Made by a program: the position numbers and the translations under genes. A stretch of 64,000 nucleotides of DNA from an uncultured Anaeroplasmataceae bacterium (GTDB lineage: Bacteria; Bacillota_I; Bacilli_A; Acholeplasmatales; Anaeroplasmataceae), in assembly GCA_947629825.1 (NCBI GenBank), contig CANRFF010000001.1, positions 62,001 through 126,000 of the forward strand, given 5' to 3'. This document shows, in pieces, positions 44,892 to 53,408 of this stretch. A model generated the notes under the pieces. The model searched no databases. It worked only from the letters and a program-made list of their open reading frames with translations, and was not told the origin of the DNA. Position 1 is the first letter of the stretch; each line of letters starts with the position of its first letter.

Positions 44892-45449
44892 ATGATGAAA
44901 GAGTTTGAAAAGTTATTATTGGAAGAAAATAAAAGAAAAGAAACGGAAAAAGCCCTCCGGGAAATTCAATTGGGGTTATTCGAACAAAAAAAAGAAGAAG
45001 CATTTCCTCTTCAAGATTATACGTTGATGACTTATGAAAACAAGAAATACAAAGGATTGTACGATCTGTATTGTCATAATGAAAACAAAACATTTTGTTA
45101 TGTCTGTCCTTTGACGGAAAACGACAAAGAAGACGAAACCAAAGATATTCCGCCATATGCCTATGATGTTATTTATTTGGAATCATTGACGGATGAACAG
45201 TATGAGCAAGTCAAAGCCGCCGCAGTTCACGAAAACAGCAAATGGATTGACATTTTCTTTAAAACTTCCGTTGTTTTGTATATTGTTATGTTGTTGGTAA
45301 CGATAATTCTGTTGATTTCCGTATCGATTTCCCAAAGAGATTTCGTCTCGGTGATGTTGGTGATGGGACCGATTATCAGTATGCAGGTTTTATATACGGT
45401 TTTATTGCCGATTTTAATGATTTTGTATCGTAATTATAAAGGAAATTAG
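44892..45449 (+). CDS. Two-helix membrane protein, unknown
   Basis: 185 residues from ATG 44892 (GAAAGGA site; the TTG at 44874 lies too close to the promoter). Residues 1-115 are hydrophilic, beginning with a Lys/Glu-rich helix (M-K-E-F-E-K-L-L-L-E-E-N) that may form a coiled coil. Two membrane helices lie at about 120-145 and 150-178. No family recognised. First gene ahead of rsmE, one base apart. Confidence 0.7.
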   Translation: MMKEFEKLLLEENKRKETEKALREIQLGLFEQKKEEAFPLQDYTLMTYENKKYKGLYDLYCHNENKTFCYVCPLTENDKEDETKDIPPYAYDVIYLESLTDEQYEQVKAAAVHENSKWIDIFFKTSVVLYIVMLLVTIILLISVSISQRDFVSVMLVMGPIISMQVLYTVLLPILMILYRNYKGN

Positions 45450-45450
45450 A

Positions 45451-46182
45451 ATGCAGAAGTATTTTATTTCTTCAAAAGAATGGGAAACTTGTGAAATTAC
45501 CGGAGAAAGTGCATTTCATATTCAGAAGGTCATACGATTGAAAACGTATGATTCTTTTCTTGTTTCTTTTGAGGGAAAAACCTATTTGGCATCGGTGAAA
45601 GCATTTCACGGAAAAAATGTCTGCTTTCAAATCATTCAAGAAGAAAAAGGCAATGCGGAATTGCCGTTTTTTGTCTGTTTGTTTCAAGGGTATCCCAAAG
45701 GAGATAAAATGGAACAAATCATCAAATATGGTACACAATTGGGAGCGTCTGCTTTTTGGCCCGTTTTGATGAAACATTCCGTTTTTCGTTTGGATCCGTC
45801 GAAAAAAGATGCAAAATTGGAACGACTCAATAAAATCGCTTTGGAAGCCGGTCGTCAATCCCATAGAGATACGATTCCTCCGGTTTTGGATATCTGCGAT
45901 TTGAAAAATGTCGACTTTTCTTCTTATTCGGTAAAGTTGGTTTGTTATGAAGAAGAACGGAAAGAAGAAGTTTCTTTGTTGAAAAAAGCGATCCGCCGTT
46001 TGCAAGCTGACGACCGGGTTGCGATCGTTGTGGGGCCGGAAGGCGGAATTGATGCGCAGGAGTTGGCTTGGCTCGTCGATAATGGGTTTGTTCCCGTCGG
46101 ATTAGGACCCAGAATTTTACGAACGGAAACAGTGGTCTTTTATCTTCTTTCGGTAATCAGTTATGAGTGGGAATTGAAATGA
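45451..46182 (+). CDS. rsmE: 16S rRNA U1498 N3-methyltransferase
   Basis: 243 residues of the SPOUT class. Methylates N3 of U1498 in the decoding centre. A PUA-like N-terminus is followed by the knotted SAM site with V-V-G-P-E-G-G-I-D and L-G-P-R-I-L-R-T-E-T. Length is normal. Its TGA overlaps the start of mtaB, an arrangement common in Firmicutes. Confidence 0.95.
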   Translation: MQKYFISSKEWETCEITGESAFHIQKVIRLKTYDSFLVSFEGKTYLASVKAFHGKNVCFQIIQEEKGNAELPFFVCLFQGYPKGDKMEQIIKYGTQLGASAFWPVLMKHSVFRLDPSKKDAKLERLNKIALEAGRQSHRDTIPPVLDICDLKNVDFSSYSVKLVCYEEERKEEVSLLKKAIRRLQADDRVAIVVGPEGGIDAQELAWLVDNGFVPVGLGPRILRTETVVFYLLSVISYEWELK

Positions 46183-47483
46183 TGAAAAAAATCGGTTTTG
46201 TAACGTTAGGATGCAAAGTAAATATTTATGAGTCGAATGCGTTGAAAAATGAATTGTCAGACAAAGGATATCTCATTTGTGAACCGACTTCGGATTGTGA
46301 TGCGTATATCATCAATACGTGTTCCGTAACCAATCAGGCCGATGCGAAAAGCCGTAAGATGATTCATCGGTTGCGACAACTGAACCGAGATGCGATTTTA
46401 TGCGTGATGGGGTGTTATGTGCAAACAAATGAAGAAGCCCGTCAAATCGAAGGAGTCGATATTCTGGTCGGAAACGGCAATAAAAAAGAAGTGATTTCTC
46501 TTTTGGAAGACAAGTTTTTAGATCGCAGTATTGAAAAAAAGATGCATATTTTGGATATTTTACATACCCGGGAGTATGAACCTTTGGAAGTGAGTACTTA
46601 CGATCATGCCAGAGCATTTGTGAAAATCGAAGACGGATGTGAAAATTTTTGCAGTTATTGTATCATTCCTTATGCCAGAGGGCCGGTTCGTTGTAAACCG
46701 CAACAGCAAGTATTGAATGAAATCCGAAGAATCGTTGATGCCGGATATCAGGAAGTGGTGTTATCGGGAATTCATACCGGAAGATATGAAGATCAAGGAG
46801 CGAAACTTTCCGATTTGATCGAACGGATTTTAAAAGAAGTACCGAAATTAAAGCGTTTGCGATTATCTTCGATTGAAATCAATGAAATCGATGACCATTT
46901 TTTGTCTTTACTGAAAACATCTTCGGTTTTGGCAGACCATTTACATCTTCCTTTACAGTCGGGAAGTGATACGGTTCTTGCGAAAATGGGAAGAAAATAC
47001 GATACCGGAACCTTTCAAAGAAAAATCGAAGAAATTCGGAAGATTCGTCCGAGAATATCGATCACAACCGATGTGATTGTCGGTTTTCCTTATGAAACGG
47101 AAGAAGAGTTTATCCGAAGTAAAGCTTGGATTCAATCGCTTTTTTTCAGTAAATTGCATGTATTTCCTTATTCGGTTCGCAAAGGAACAAAGGCAGCGGA
47201 AATGCCGCAAATCTCCAATGAGGTAAAGAAGAAAAGAACGAAAGAACTGTTATTGCTTTCCGAGCAGTTGGAAGAAATGTATGCCAAACAGTTTATCGGT
47301 GAAGAAACAGAGGTCATCTTCGAACAGCCTTTTTCTCAAAATCAGATGATCGGCCATTCCGGTAATTATCTGCAAGTTGTTTGTCCTTTTGATGAAAAGG
47401 CACTGAAAAAAAATGTCCGGGTTCTTTTGAAACGCTGGATCAAAGAAAACATCGTAGAAGGCGAAATCATAAAAGATTTTTAA
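46179..47483 (+). CDS. mtaB: tRNA t6A37 methylthiotransferase
   Basis: 434 residues from ATG 46179 (the next codon, 46182, is also ATG). Radical-SAM enzyme turning t6A37 of tRNA-Lys into ms2t6A. The N-terminal UPF0004 domain holds T-L-G-C-K-V-N, the N-T-C-S-V-T motif and M-G-C-Y; the radical-SAM cluster is C-E-N-F-C-S-Y-C; a TRAM domain closes the protein. The C-K-V-N signature separates MtaB from MiaB (C-Q-M-N). Confidence 0.95.
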   Translation: MMKKIGFVTLGCKVNIYESNALKNELSDKGYLICEPTSDCDAYIINTCSVTNQADAKSRKMIHRLRQLNRDAILCVMGCYVQTNEEARQIEGVDILVGNGNKKEVISLLEDKFLDRSIEKKMHILDILHTREYEPLEVSTYDHARAFVKIEDGCENFCSYCIIPYARGPVRCKPQQQVLNEIRRIVDAGYQEVVLSGIHTGRYEDQGAKLSDLIERILKEVPKLKRLRLSSIEINEIDDHFLSLLKTSSVLADHLHLPLQSGSDTVLAKMGRKYDTGTFQRKIEEIRKIRPRISITTDVIVGFPYETEEEFIRSKAWIQSLFFSKLHVFPYSVRKGTKAAEMPQISNEVKKKRTKELLLLSEQLEEMYAKQFIGEETEVIFEQPFSQNQMIGHSGNYLQVVCPFDEKALKKNVRVLLKRWIKENIVEGEIIKDF

Positions 47484-47594
47484 AAAAATGATCGAAACCG
47501 GTTTTCTTTTTTCGAGAAAATGACAAGCGAAAAACAAAAAAGGCATTCTCTGCGAAAAACCTTAAAATAAAGACAAAATTTTCTAAAAAAATAC

Positions 47595-47623
47595 TTTACA
47601 AAAATAGATTTCTTAGGTATAAT
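47595..47623 (+). promoter_or_regulatory. Promoter of rpsU
   Basis: TTTACA at 47595-47600, 17-base spacer, TATAAT at 47618-47623. The stretch 47484-47594 before it holds only weak A+T-rich hairpins. Confidence 0.8.
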
Positions 47624-47658
47624 GTAAAAGGAATTCGTCCTTGGAAGGAGGCTTAGTG

Positions 47659-47832
47659 ATGCCGAAAACAGTTGTACGTGAAAAAGAAAGCATCGAAGAT
47701 GCATTAAGAAGATTCAAACGCGATGTTTCTAGATCTGGTAACCTTCAAGAGGCGAAAAAACGTCAATACTATTTAAAACCTAGTGATGTTCGTAAACAAA
47801 AACGTCAAGAGGCACGTAAAAAATATAAGTAA
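47659..47832 (+). CDS. rpsU: 30S ribosomal protein S21
   Basis: 57 residues from ATG 47659 behind GGAAGGAGG; the TTG at 47641 precedes the ribosome site and is rejected. Small basic protein near the 16S 3' end that supports initiation. Contains [12 protein letters not shown] and the Arg/Lys-rich tail. Own promoter and terminator. Confidence 0.96.
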   Translation: MPKTVVREKESIEDALRRFKRDVSRSGNLQEAKKRQYYLKPSDVRKQKRQEARKKYK

Positions 47833-47836
47833 AATG

Positions 47837-47860
47837 AAGGGCTTTTGCCCTCTTTTTATT
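47837..47860 (+). terminator. Intrinsic terminator after rpsU
   Basis: AGGGC-TTTT-GCCCT followed by CTTTTTATTT. It lies only 20 bases before the next gene, which may be expressed by read-through. Confidence 0.8.
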
Positions 47861-47877
47861 TCACGAGGAGGAAGAAA

Positions 47878-48591
47878 ATGAAAATTTTTATGATGGGAGA
47901 CTCGACCATGAAATATAATAATATTTTTCGTTATCCGCAAGTAGGGTGGGGACAGGTTCTGCATCTTTTTACGAAAAACGAATGGTTGGTGGAAGACCAC
48001 GCAGAAAATGGAAGAAGCACGAAAAGTTTTAAAGAAGAAGGAAGATTCGATGTGATTTTATCTCGGCTTCAAGCCGGCGATTTTGTGATTTGTCAGTTCG
48101 GTCATAACGATGAAAAGAAACAGGATCCTTCCAGATATACGGAACCTTACGGAGAATATCAGAAAAATCTGGCGTACTTTGCGCAGGAAGTGGAAAAAAA
48201 GGGCGGACATATTGTTTTTGCGACGTCGATTACCAGACATCATTTCGAAAACGGAGTTTGTACGAATACTCACGGAGAGTATCCAAAGGCCATGTTGGAA
48301 TTTGCCGCCAAAAACGGATATACTTGTATCGACTTGAATCATTTGACGATGCAGTTATATACCAAACTCGGCGAAGAAGCCACCAAAAAATACCATATGA
48401 TTTTTCCAAAAAATACGTATGAATCCTTTCCGGAAGCAAAAGAAGATCATAGCCATTTGCGTTATGAAGGAGCATTGATGGTGGCAGAACTTTTTGTCAG
48501 AGCTGTTGCCAAAACAAAAGATCCGATTCGGAATTGTTTTGTCAATCTGGACGAAAAAGAATACATTGATGAAAAAATGTTAATTGATTAA
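47878..48591 (+). CDS. SGNH/GDSL esterase, rhamnogalacturonan acetylesterase-like
   Basis: 237 residues from ATG 47878 (GAGGAGG upstream; the in-frame TTG at 47845 falls in the rpsU terminator). Deacetylates pectin-type sugars in the CE12-like group. Block I reads M-G-D-S-T with the nucleophile Ser at about 9; block III has F-G-H-N-D; block V has D-H-S-H-L with the catalytic Asp/His. No signal peptide. Together with the GH43 enzyme it points to plant polysaccharide use. The stop overlaps the converging ftsW/rodA-type stop. Confidence 0.87.
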   Translation: MKIFMMGDSTMKYNNIFRYPQVGWGQVLHLFTKNEWLVEDHAENGRSTKSFKEEGRFDVILSRLQAGDFVICQFGHNDEKKQDPSRYTEPYGEYQKNLAYFAQEVEKKGGHIVFATSITRHHFENGVCTNTHGEYPKAMLEFAAKNGYTCIDLNHLTMQLYTKLGEEATKKYHMIFPKNTYESFPEAKEDHSHLRYEGALMVAELFVRAVAKTKDPIRNCFVNLDEKEYIDEKMLID

Positions 48592-49733
48592 GAAATCTTC
48601 GGATTTCTTTTTTTCTTGATTTTTTGAGGTGGATAAAAATAATTCAGATCAATCGGTGCCGTCGTCATAATGTTTTGAATGATTCCCATCATAAACATCG
48701 AAAGAATCAGACTGGATCCTCCGTAGGAAACGAACGGCAGGGTTACTCCCGTAACGGGAATTAAACCGATCACTACCGCAATGTTTATAAAAACCTGCAC
48801 AAACAGTAAAGATGTAAAACCGAAAGTCAGATACATTGCGAAGGAATCTTTGGTATGTTTGGCCAGCTGAAAACATTCGTAAATCAATAGGAAAAATAAA
48901 AATACCAGAAACAATCCTCCGACCATTCCGAGTTCTTCACAGATGATGGAAAATATAAAATCGTTTTGCGGTTCCGGAAGATAAAAAAATTTCTGTTTGG
49001 AATGAAAAAGACCATATCCGAACAAGGAAGAGGGGGCAATGGCGTAAAGGGATTGAATGATTTGAAATCCGCTTCCCAAAGGATCTTGCCAAGGATTCAA
49101 AAAGGAAAGGATTCTTTCAATTCGATAAGGTGCGCTCAAAATCATCGCCGTAACGGCGATACCTGCGAAAATGATTCCGATAAAAATGTTTTTCAGTTGA
49201 AATCCCCCGATAAAAAGCAATAATACAATGGATAAAACCATAATCATACCGCTTCCGAAATCCGGTTGCAGTAAAATCAAACCAAACAAAATACCGACAA
49301 AAATCATATAAAGATAAAAGTATCGATTTTTTTGCAGGATCCCTTCGTTTTTTGTCATGAATTTGGCTGTGAAAATAATCAGACCGATTTTCATAAATTC
49401 CGCCGGTTGAATCGAAAAATCACCGATTCCGATCCAGGATCTGGCCCCACCCCGAACCATACCGATTCCCGGAATCAATACCAAGATCAAAAGAATCAGA
49501 CAAATGAAAAAAATTTGATTGGCATGTTTCAACCAAAAATGATAATCGATTTTACAAGCGATGAAATATCCGAATAGACCGATGATGAAAAAAAGTCCTT
49601 GCCTTAAAACATAGTAAAAAGGGTTTCCGGTTTTGAATTCCGCCCAAATGCTGGAAGAAGAATAAATCATTAAAATTCCCAAAAGAATTATACTGAATAA
49701 AGATGCCTGAAATAAAAACTTTTTTTTCTTCAT
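48588..49733 (-). CDS. FtsW/RodA/SpoVE-family peptidoglycan glycosyltransferase
   Basis: 381 residues, about ten membrane helices. SEDS-family polymerase that builds glycan strands from lipid II with a class B PBP partner. Family motifs are present: G-G-A-R-S-W-I-G-I-G with the I-Q-P-A-E-F-M-K following, and S-Y-G-G-S-S near the C-terminus. Whether it serves division (FtsW) or elongation (RodA) is not decided by the neighbours. Divergent from the Fur-family gene, sharing a 104-base intergenic region. Confidence 0.92.
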   Translation of the reverse strand: MKKKKFLFQASLFSIILLGILMIYSSSSIWAEFKTGNPFYYVLRQGLFFIIGLFGYFIACKIDYHFWLKHANQIFFICLILLILVLIPGIGMVRGGARSWIGIGDFSIQPAEFMKIGLIIFTAKFMTKNEGILQKNRYFYLYMIFVGILFGLILLQPDFGSGMIMVLSIVLLLFIGGFQLKNIFIGIIFAGIAVTAMILSAPYRIERILSFLNPWQDPLGSGFQIIQSLYAIAPSSLFGYGLFHSKQKFFYLPEPQNDFIFSIICEELGMVGGLFLVFLFFLLIYECFQLAKHTKDSFAMYLTFGFTSLLFVQVFINIAVVIGLIPVTGVTLPFVSYGGSSLILSMFMMGIIQNIMTTAPIDLNYFYPPQKIKKKRNPKIS

Positions 49734-49778
49734 CGAACCACCTAAAGTATTTTATGAAATCATTGGAGCGGATTATGC

Positions 49779-49807
49779 TTGTTTTTCTCATCAAAAGAAA
49801 GTATAAT
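49779..49807 (+). promoter_or_regulatory. Promoter of the Fur-family regulator operon
   Basis: TTGTTT at 49779-49784, 17-base spacer, TATAAT at 49802-49807; start expected at about 49814, inside the operator. Confidence 0.75.
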
Positions 49808-49810
49808 TGA

Positions 49811-49829
49811 TTTGCGACTGAGTCGCAAA
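49811..49829 (+). promoter_or_regulatory. Palindromic operator, probably Fur-family autoregulation
   Basis: TTTGCGAC-TGA-GTCGCAAA is a perfect 8-base inverted repeat of 19 bases, the usual size of Fur-family sites. It overlaps the transcription start and ends one base before the AGGAG site, so a bound repressor would block initiation. It differs from the Fur, PerR and Zur boxes of Bacillus. Confidence 0.8.
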
Positions 49830-49837
49830 AGGAGAAA

Positions 49838-50221
49838 ATGATGTATCAAACCGAACCGCAAAAGAAAATGAAAGATTTTTTTAAAAATCATCCCGATCGG
49901 GAATACAGTGCCAAAGAATTGATCGCCGTCTTTGAAAAAGAAATGGATAAGGCGACAGTGTATCGGCAATTGAATTTGTTGGAAGAATCTTTTTATATTC
50001 AAAAAAATTTCAATATGAGAAAAAACGGATATCAATACCGGTATTCTTTGGAATGTCAGAATCATATGCATTTGATTTGCGAAGAATGCGGTAAGATTTT
50101 CCATTTGAATTGCCAGATGACGACGTCTTTTTTGGTTCATTTGAACAAAGATCATTTCTTTCAGGCCAATCCGGCTCATTCGACGGTTTACGGTCGGTGC
50201 GGAGCGTGTAGGAAATGTTAG
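49838..50221 (+). CDS. Fur-family metal-responsive repressor
   Basis: 127 residues, slightly short for the family. The N-terminal winged helix carries the recognition part K-A-T-V-Y-R-Q-L-N-L-L; the dimerisation half holds the H-x-H-L-I-C-E-E-C-G structural-zinc start and a C-terminal C-G-A-C-R-K-C pair. Metal could be iron, zinc or manganese; the downstream ArsP_2-type exporter hints at manganese or another heavy metal, an inference. Its stop overlaps the exporter start by 7 bases, so they form an operon under the palindrome. Confidence 0.9.
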   Translation: MMYQTEPQKKMKDFFKNHPDREYSAKELIAVFEKEMDKATVYRQLNLLEESFYIQKNFNMRKNGYQYRYSLECQNHMHLICEECGKIFHLNCQMTTSFLVHLNKDHFFQANPAHSTVYGRCGACRKC

Positions 50222-51048
50222 AAGTCTTGTTGGATTCTTTACTGGATTTTTCGAAGGTTTTGGGAATTTCTTTTGTTTTGTTCGTTTTGATTTCTTTTTT
50301 GGAAGACAAAATTTTTCATATCTTTTCTCATCATCCGAGGCTTTCTCCTTTGATCGGTTCCGGATTTGGGTTGATTCCTCAGTGCGGTTTTTCGGTCATC
50401 GGTGCAGATTTATATCATCAGAAGATCATTTCTTTCGGTGCGGTTTTGGCTGTTTTTTTCTCGTGTAGCGATGAAGCTTTGCCGATTTTGCTTTGTTCGC
50501 CTTCGAAAGCGTGGACGGTTGTTCCGTTGTTGGTTTGTAAATTTGTGTTTGGCTGTTTGTTGGGATACACCGTTGATTTGATTCTTCCTCCGACGTTTCA
50601 ATGTGAAGAAGAACCATCTCGAAACAAACATCATTATACCGGTTTCGGATTCAAACATTTTTGGGAGCCGTTTTTTCATGCGTTGAAGATTTCTCTGTAT
50701 TTTCTGATTGTCAGCTTTTTGTTTGGAACCGTGATTTATTTTGTTACCGAAGAACGGTTGTATTCTTTGATGAGTTCTCAGGAAATCTTTTCTCCCTTGT
50801 GGACATGTCTGATCGGTTTGATTCCGAATTGTGCCTCTTCCGTTGTCATAACGGAACTTTATTTGGAAAATGCGATTCCGTTTGGAGCGCTTTTTTCCGG
50901 ATTATGTGTCAATGCCGGACTGGGAATTTTTTATCTGTTGAGATTGAAAGAAGAACGGAAAAAGGTATTCTTCTTTACGCTTGTTTTGTTTGGGTATTCA
51001 CTGGTTCTCGGCTATGCGTTTATGGGAATCGGGTTGCTTTGGAGGTAA
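50215..51048 (+). CDS. Putative heavy-metal (manganese-type) exporter, ArsP_2-like
   Basis: 277 residues, about eight membrane helices. Two internal repeats carry G-L-I-P-Q-C-G-F-S-V-I and G-L-I-P-N-C-A-S-S-V-V, each followed by F-G-A and a further helix; this duplicated I-P-x-C motif is the hallmark of the ArsP_2 / putative manganese transporter family. The conserved Cys may bind metal. Placed directly behind a Fur-family repressor and its operator, it is probably metal-regulated. Somewhat shorter than members with ten helices. Substrate not established. Confidence 0.78.
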   Translation: MLEVLLDSLLDFSKVLGISFVLFVLISFLEDKIFHIFSHHPRLSPLIGSGFGLIPQCGFSVIGADLYHQKIISFGAVLAVFFSCSDEALPILLCSPSKAWTVVPLLVCKFVFGCLLGYTVDLILPPTFQCEEEPSRNKHHYTGFGFKHFWEPFFHALKISLYFLIVSFLFGTVIYFVTEERLYSLMSSQEIFSPLWTCLIGLIPNCASSVVITELYLENAIPFGALFSGLCVNAGLGIFYLLRLKEERKKVFFFTLVLFGYSLVLGYAFMGIGLLWR

Positions 51049-51049
51049 T

Positions 51050-51364
51050 ATGCCGGATTTGAAAGAAGCTCAATGTTTTTTGGAACGAAAACAATATGTG
51101 GAAGCGTTGAAACTCGTTTATCGGGAAGAAGACGTTCTTGCGAAAAAAATCGAAAACGAATGTATCGACCGCTTGGAAGATTTGATTTTTTATTCGAAAA
51201 AAGCGGTGGCGAAAGAATATTTGGAACAGTTGAAATTTTACCCGTATTATTCGTATTTTACGGATGCTTATCACCGAAGAACCATTCACCGCATTTCAAC
51301 GGTGTTGATGATTTTATCGGTTGCGATCGGAACGCTGATTCTGATTTTGGTTTCGGTTTTATAA
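51050..51364 (+). CDS. Small tail-anchored membrane protein
   Basis: 104 residues from ATG 51050 (GGAGG; the longer frame lies inside the exporter gene). Residues 1-75 are helical and charged, with TPR-like spacing (A-x-x-F-L-x-x-x-x-Y-x-x-A-L); one hydrophobic helix at about 82-103 ends the chain, so a tail-anchored topology with the body in the cytoplasm is likely. Third gene of the regulator-exporter operon; function unknown. Confidence 0.72.
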   Translation: MPDLKEAQCFLERKQYVEALKLVYREEDVLAKKIENECIDRLEDLIFYSKKAVAKEYLEQLKFYPYYSYFTDAYHRRTIHRISTVLMILSVAIGTLILILVSVL

Positions 51365-51366
51365 AA

Positions 51367-51399
51367 GAAAAAAACTCACGGATGTGAGTTTGTTTTTTT
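51367..51399. terminator. Bidirectional terminator
   Basis: AAACTCAC-GGAT-GTGAGTTT has an A-run on the left and a T-run on the right, so it can end both the plus-strand exporter operon and the minus-strand tRNA-Glu transcript. Confidence 0.88.
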
Positions 51400-51400
51400 A

Positions 51401-51476
51401 TGGTGACCTGTACGGGGTTCGAACCCATAAATGCATGCGTGAAAGGCATGTGTGTTAACCGTTTCACCAACAGGCC
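51401..51476 (-). tRNA. tRNA-Glu (anticodon UUC)
   Basis: A complete cloverleaf reads on the minus strand: acceptor GGCCTGT / ACAGGTC, discriminator A and encoded CCA, D-arm with GG-TTAA, anticodon stem CATGC / GCATG with loop CTTTCAC (anticodon TTC), and the GGGTTCGAACCC T-arm. It lies alone between two protein operons. Confidence 0.95.
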
Positions 51477-51495
51477 GTTTTATGACTGCTTTTAC

Positions 51496-51523
51496 ATTAT
51501 ACCATAAATCAGGCCTTTGTCAA
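51496..51523 (-). promoter_or_regulatory. Promoter of tRNA-Glu
   Basis: On the minus strand: TTGACA (complement of 51518-51523), 16-base spacer, TATAAT (complement of 51496-51501), 19 bases ahead of the tRNA. Confidence 0.85.
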
Positions 51524-51566
51524 TAAAAAAAACGTAAAAACTATGAGAAAACCTTGAAAAGAAGAC

Positions 51567-51595
51567 TTATCATTTCAAATCAAATATGATATAAT
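51567..51595 (+). promoter_or_regulatory. Promoter of the cytidylate-kinase-like gene
   Basis: TTATCA at 51567-51572, 17-base spacer, TATAAT at 51590-51595. Confidence 0.7.
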
Positions 51596-51620
51596 CAAAT
51601 TAGAAAAAGGAGGATGCAAA

Positions 51621-52211
51621 ATGAAATATATTATTACAATCAGTCGAGAATATGGCAGTGGCGGTCGTTTTATCGGTAAGCTGATTGCCGAAAAATTGAA
51701 TATCGGATTTTATGATGAAGAATTGTTGACCAAAGCGGCGACGATGTCCGGTCTTTCCGAAGATTGTATCAAAAACTACGATGAAATCAAAGAGAGTGCT
51801 TTTTCTTATGCTCAAGGGCTTTACGGAATGGATATGTCTTTGGGACAAAAGGTTTTCATTGCGCAATTTGATGCGATTAAGCATATTGCCGATCAGGAGT
51901 CTTGTGTCATTGTCGGACGATGTGCGGATTATGTGCTGAGGGATTATCCCAATGTGGTCAAAGTATTTATTTGCGCTCCGATGGAAGATAAGGTTCAAAG
52001 GGCGATTACTTATTACGGATTGAAACCGAATAAAGCGGCCTCAATCATCAATAAAAAGAACAAAAAGAGAAAATCATATTATAATTTTTATACGGATAAG
52101 GTTTGGGGAAGACCGGATTCTTATGATTTGTGTATCAATTCGAAAAATGGAATCGAAACGGCGGTAGAAGCCATTACTGCTTATACCAAACGTCGATTCG
52201 GTTTGGAATAA
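51621..52211 (+). CDS. Cytidylate kinase-like family protein
   Basis: 196 residues. P-loop fold of the Cytidylate_kin2 type: it begins I-T-I-S-R-E-Y-G-S-G-G-R-F-I-G, where the glycine-rich loop lacks the usual G-K-[ST] and is replaced by G-G-R, as is normal in this family. D-E-E-L and V-G-R-C-A-D-Y motifs follow. True substrate is unknown in the family; it is not the canonical CMP kinase. GGAGG precedes the ATG. Confidence 0.87.
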   Translation: MKYIITISREYGSGGRFIGKLIAEKLNIGFYDEELLTKAATMSGLSEDCIKNYDEIKESAFSYAQGLYGMDMSLGQKVFIAQFDAIKHIADQESCVIVGRCADYVLRDYPNVVKVFICAPMEDKVQRAITYYGLKPNKAASIINKKNKKRKSYYNFYTDKVWGRPDSYDLCINSKNGIETAVEAITAYTKRRFGLE

Positions 52212-52280
52212 TATCGGTTTTTCGGTTCCTTGTATAAAGTAAAATCGGTTGGGTCAAACTATTTTTAAAGGAGTGAAAAA

Positions 52281-52715
52281 ATGATTGAACCGGATACGAT
52301 CCGACTTTTGCGGGAAACCGACTATGGAATCAAAATGGGGATTTCTTCCATTGCGGAAGTTTTGGACTATGTGAAAAACGAAGAGTTTCGCAAATTTCTT
52401 ACGCAGTGCAAAACTGACCACGAACAACTCAAAGAAGAAATTCAGAATCTTTTGAAAGAGTATGAAGATCAGGGAAAAAATCCGAGCCTTCTGTTAAAAT
52501 GTATGTCCTCGATGAAGACGATGATGAAAATCTGGATGCATCAAAATGATTCTGTCATTGCGGAGTTAATGATTGACGGGTGTTCTATGGGAATCAAATC
52601 CTTAAGCAAGTATTTGAATCAATATGAAGCAGCGGAAGAACGGGCAAAAGACATTGCGAAAAAATTAGTGGCTCAGGAAGATAAACTTTTCGTTGAACTT
52701 CGAAAATATCTGTAG
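52281..52715 (+). CDS. Four-helix, ferritin-like small protein (unknown)
   Basis: 144 residues, entirely helical, with the look of a four-helix bundle of the ferritin-like or DUF2383-type group. Possible metal ligands are spaced E/D-H (T-D-H-E-Q-L at about 46-51) and E-E-x-A-K-D near the C-terminus, but the E-x-x-H pairs of true ferritins are not both present. AAAGGAG precedes the ATG. Function not known. Confidence 0.65.
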   Translation: MIEPDTIRLLRETDYGIKMGISSIAEVLDYVKNEEFRKFLTQCKTDHEQLKEEIQNLLKEYEDQGKNPSLLLKCMSSMKTMMKIWMHQNDSVIAELMIDGCSMGIKSLSKYLNQYEAAEERAKDIAKKLVAQEDKLFVELRKYL

Positions 52716-52723
52716 ATGAAAGT

Positions 52724-52755
52724 AAGTTAAGTCTTTGGACTTAACTTTTTCTTTT
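52724..52755 (+). terminator. Intrinsic terminator
   Basis: Perfect ten-base stem AAGTTAAGTC / GACTTAACTT with TTTG loop, then a T-rich run. Confidence 0.9.
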
Positions 52756-52804
52756 TTCTTTTGAAAAAATATGATATGATATAAAATTGAAAGGCTGTGA
52801 AACT

Positions 52805-53407
52805 ATGAAAAAGATATTGTCGCTGTTTTTGATTTTCTTTAAACTGGGAATCGTCAATTTCGGTGGCGGATATGCATTGCTTCCTCTTCTTCAAAAAGAA
52901 TTTGTGGAAAAAAGAGGGTGGGCAACCGATGAAGAAATGAGTGATTATTATGCGATCGGTCAGTGTACTCCGGGAGCCATTGCCGTCAATGTGTCTACGT
53001 TTATCGGTTATAAAATCAAAGGCGTTCTCGGAGGAATTGCGGCAACTTTGGGATTTGTCAGTCCCGCTTTGATTGTCATTTTCGTCATTGCGACAGTGCT
53101 GAATAACTTCGCCGATATTCCGCAGGTACAATCGGCTTTTTCCGCAGTGAGAGTTTGTGTTTTCGTACTGATTTTATCAGCCTTGATCAAGTTGATTAAG
53201 AAAAGTATTGTCGATGTCATTACGTTGATTTTGGCGGTTTTAATTTTATTTTTGGCCATTTTCACCCCGATCCCGTTATATGCTTATGTTTTGGTTGCGG
53301 GAACGATTGGAATTATTGTCGGTTTGATTCGTCAGAAAAAGAATCGAAAAGAAGCGAAAGAAGAATTGGAAAAACTTTCCTCCAAAGAAGAAAAGGAGGA
53401 AAAGTAA
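52805..53407 (+). CDS. chrA1: Chromate transporter family protein, N-type half
   Basis: 200 residues from ATG 52805 (the TTG at 52787 has no ribosome site). Short-chain CHR membrane protein, about six helices, with F-K-L-G-x-x-N-F-G-G-G and the Q-C-T-P-G-A-I-A-V-N motif. Together with the next gene it forms the usual two-gene version of the ChrA transporter, one base apart. CHR proteins export chromate in some species, but in anaerobes the natural substrate is unsure. The last 30 residues are a Lys/Glu-rich cytoplasmic tail. Confidence 0.88.
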   Translation: MKKILSLFLIFFKLGIVNFGGGYALLPLLQKEFVEKRGWATDEEMSDYYAIGQCTPGAIAVNVSTFIGYKIKGVLGGIAATLGFVSPALIVIFVIATVLNNFADIPQVQSAFSAVRVCVFVLILSALIKLIKKSIVDVITLILAVLILFLAIFTPIPLYAYVLVAGTIGIIVGLIRQKKNRKEAKEELEKLSSKEEKEEK

Positions 53408-53408
53408 A

